DNA of 33,858 bases from an uncultured Craurococcus sp. (GTDB lineage Bacteria; Pseudomonadota; Alphaproteobacteria; Acetobacterales; Acetobacteraceae), in assembly GCA_902805545.1 (NCBI GenBank), contig CADCTD010000176.1, forward strand, positions 1 to 33,858, given 5' to 3'. Of this stretch, positions 32,609-33,858 are shown in pieces. The notes beneath the pieces are model-generated. The model did not search any database. It was not told the origin of the DNA and saw only the letters and a program-made list of their open reading frames with translations. Numbering within the stretch: the stretch's first letter is position 1; each line of letters opens with the position of its first letter. A program made the position numbers and the translations under genes.

Positions 32609-33858
32609 GTGACAAGCTTCACCGAACTCGGCCTCGCCACGCCGCTCCTGCGCGCGCTCGACGAGGCCGGCTATACGACGCCGACGCCGATCCAGGAGCA
32701 GGCGATCCCGCTCGTGCTCCAGGGGCGCGATATCCTCGGCATCGCCCAGACGGGGACGGGCAAGACGGCGGCCTTCGCGCTGCCGATCCTGCACCAGCTC
32801 GCGGCCAAGGGCGGCCGGCCGCCGCGCGGCGGCAGCCGGGTGCTGGTGCTCTCGCCGACGCGCGAGCTCGCCACCCAGATCGCCGACAGCTTCAAGAGCT
32901 ATGGCGCGCATCTCGGCTTCAGCGTGACGACCGTCTTCGGCGGCGTGCCGCATGGCGGGCAGCGCCGGGCGCTGGCGGCGGGCATCGACGTGCTGGTGGC
33001 GACGCCCGGCCGCCTGCTCGACCACATGGCGGCCGGCACGGCACGGCTCGACCGCGTCGAGGTGCTGGTGCTGGATGAGGCGGACCAGATGCTGGACAAG
33101 GGCTTCCTGCCCGCCATCCGCAAGCTGATCCCCACCCTGCCGAAGGCGCGGCAGACCCTCTTCTTCTCCGCCACCATGCCGACCGAGATCGGCCGGCTGG
33201 CCGGCGAGCTGCTGCGCGACCCGGCGCGGGTCGAGGTGGCGCCGGTCGCCACCACCGCCGAGCGCGTGGCGCAGCGCATCCTCCATGTCGAGACGGCGCG
33301 GAAGCGCCTGCTGCTGGCGCGGCTGCTGAAGGGCGAGGGCGTCGGCCGCACGCTGGTCTTCGCCCGCACCAAGCATGGCGCGGATCGCGTCGTGAAGCAG
33401 CTGGCCCAGGACGGGCTCTCGGCCAATGCCATCCATGGCAACAAGAGCCAGGGGCAGCGCGAGCGGGCCCTGCAGGAGTTCCGCGAGGGCTCGGCGCCGA
33501 TCCTGGTGGCAACCGATATCGCGGCGCGCGGCATCGACGTCGATAACGTGACCCATGTGGTGCAGTACGACCTGCCGGACGTGCCGGAGAGCTATGTCCA
33601 CCGCATCGGTCGTACGGCGCGGGCCGGCGCCTCGGGCGAGGCGGTGGCGCTGGTCGCGGCGGAGGAGCTGGACAAGCTCTGGGCCGTCGAGAAGCTGATC
33701 CGCACGGCGATCCCGGCGGAGGACCACCGGCAGGACCAGTCGAGCCCGGTGGCGCGGCCGGTGCACACGGGCCGCCCGGCCGGGCGGCCCCAGGGGAACC
33801 GCGACGGGCACCGGGGCGGCGGCCAGGGGCGGGCGCCGGCGCGGCGGCGGCCGGGGTG
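32609..33858 (+). CDS. DEAD-box RNA helicase, RhlE-like (cut by window edge)
   Basis: The reading frame is open from GTG at 32609 to the end of the window (416 codons). It starts VTSFTELGLATPLLRAL. The Q motif is PTPIQEQ (25-31) and motif I is AQTGTGKT (46-53), followed by PTRELA, TPGRLLDH, the DEAD box (VLDEADQML), SAT, and the C-terminal domain with ATDIAARGIDVDNV and HRIGRTARAG. The tail after about residue 370 is rich in Arg, Gly and Pro, as in RhlE-type cold-shock and ribosome-assembly helicases. Its end is outside the window. There is no ATG near the start, and the GTG has no obvious ribosome-binding site. Confidence 0.94.
   Translation, partial: MTSFTELGLATPLLRALDEAGYTTPTPIQEQAIPLVLQGRDILGIAQTGTGKTAAFALPILHQLAAKGGRPPRGGSRVLVLSPTRELATQIADSFKSYGAHLGFSVTTVFGGVPHGGQRRALAAGIDVLVATPGRLLDHMAAGTARLDRVEVLVLDEADQMLDKGFLPAIRKLIPTLPKARQTLFFSATMPTEIGRLAGELLRDPARVEVAPVATTAERVAQRILHVETARKRLLLARLLKGEGVGRTLVFARTKHGADRVVKQLAQDGLSANAIHGNKSQGQRERALQEFREGSAPILVATDIAARGIDVDNVTHVVQYDLPDVPESYVHRIGRTARAGASGEAVALVAAEELDKLWAVEKLIRTAIPAEDHRQDQSSPVARPVHTGRPAGRPQGNRDGHRGGGQGRAPARRRPG

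Noticed and set aside
32114-33811. A 565-codon minus-strand frame opposite moaB and the helicase
   Set aside because: The plus strand carries all DEAD-box motifs; the antisense frame is low complexity.

Overview
The window is a very GC-rich bacterial chromosome segment. The gene order yebC-ruvC-ruvA-ruvB-ybgC-tolQ-tolR-tolA, the Bug and DctP type binding proteins, the ETF:ubiquinone oxidoreductase and the codon usage suggest an alphaproteobacterium, most likely a Roseomonas-like member of the Acetobacteraceae. The family placement is inference. No tRNA, rRNA, CRISPR array, insertion sequence or phage gene was seen.

Layout. (1) 1-5061, minus strand: a compact housekeeping run from yebC through Holliday-junction processing (ruvC, ruvA, ruvB), the thioesterase ybgC and the Tol envelope genes (tolQ, tolR and the start of tolA). 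Several junctions overlap by 4 bases, and ruvC appears to start with CTG inside a CTGA overlap with yebC. (2) 5182-7496: a PPOX-type flavoprotein, a small unknown ORF and a UDP-sugar dehydrogenase. (3) 7641-20744: the accessory heart of the window. Two RTX calcium-binding proteins are divergently transcribed from a 433-base AT-richer region. The rightward arm continues with a large GT2 glycosyltransferase, a GT4 glycosyltransferase, a small C-terminally anchored membrane protein, two different half-size ABC exporters and a HlyD-type membrane fusion protein. No TolC-like outer membrane protein is present. (4) 20767-28860: metabolic genes, namely two solute-binding proteins without membrane partners, a glutaredoxin-DinB fusion, a luciferase-like monooxygenase, an enoyl-CoA hydratase-like protein, TspO, an APH-like kinase and ETF-QO. 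(5) 28954-33858: a uracil-DNA glycosylase-like protein with no cysteine, a lytic transglycosylase, MoaB/MogA and a DEAD-box helicase cut by the window end.

Working model. The 7.6-20.7 kb block looks like a dedicated type I secretion locus. The RTX proteins end in hydrophobic tails after acidic or polar residues, as type I substrates do, and the two ABC subunits plus the HlyD protein would form the inner-membrane exporter. The two glycosyltransferases, the GW-module membrane protein and perhaps the nearby UDP-sugar dehydrogenase suggest that export is coupled to glycan synthesis or protein glycosylation. The GW-module membrane protein, encoded immediately before the exporter and sharing a related module with the GT2 enzyme, is the best candidate here for an undescribed component.
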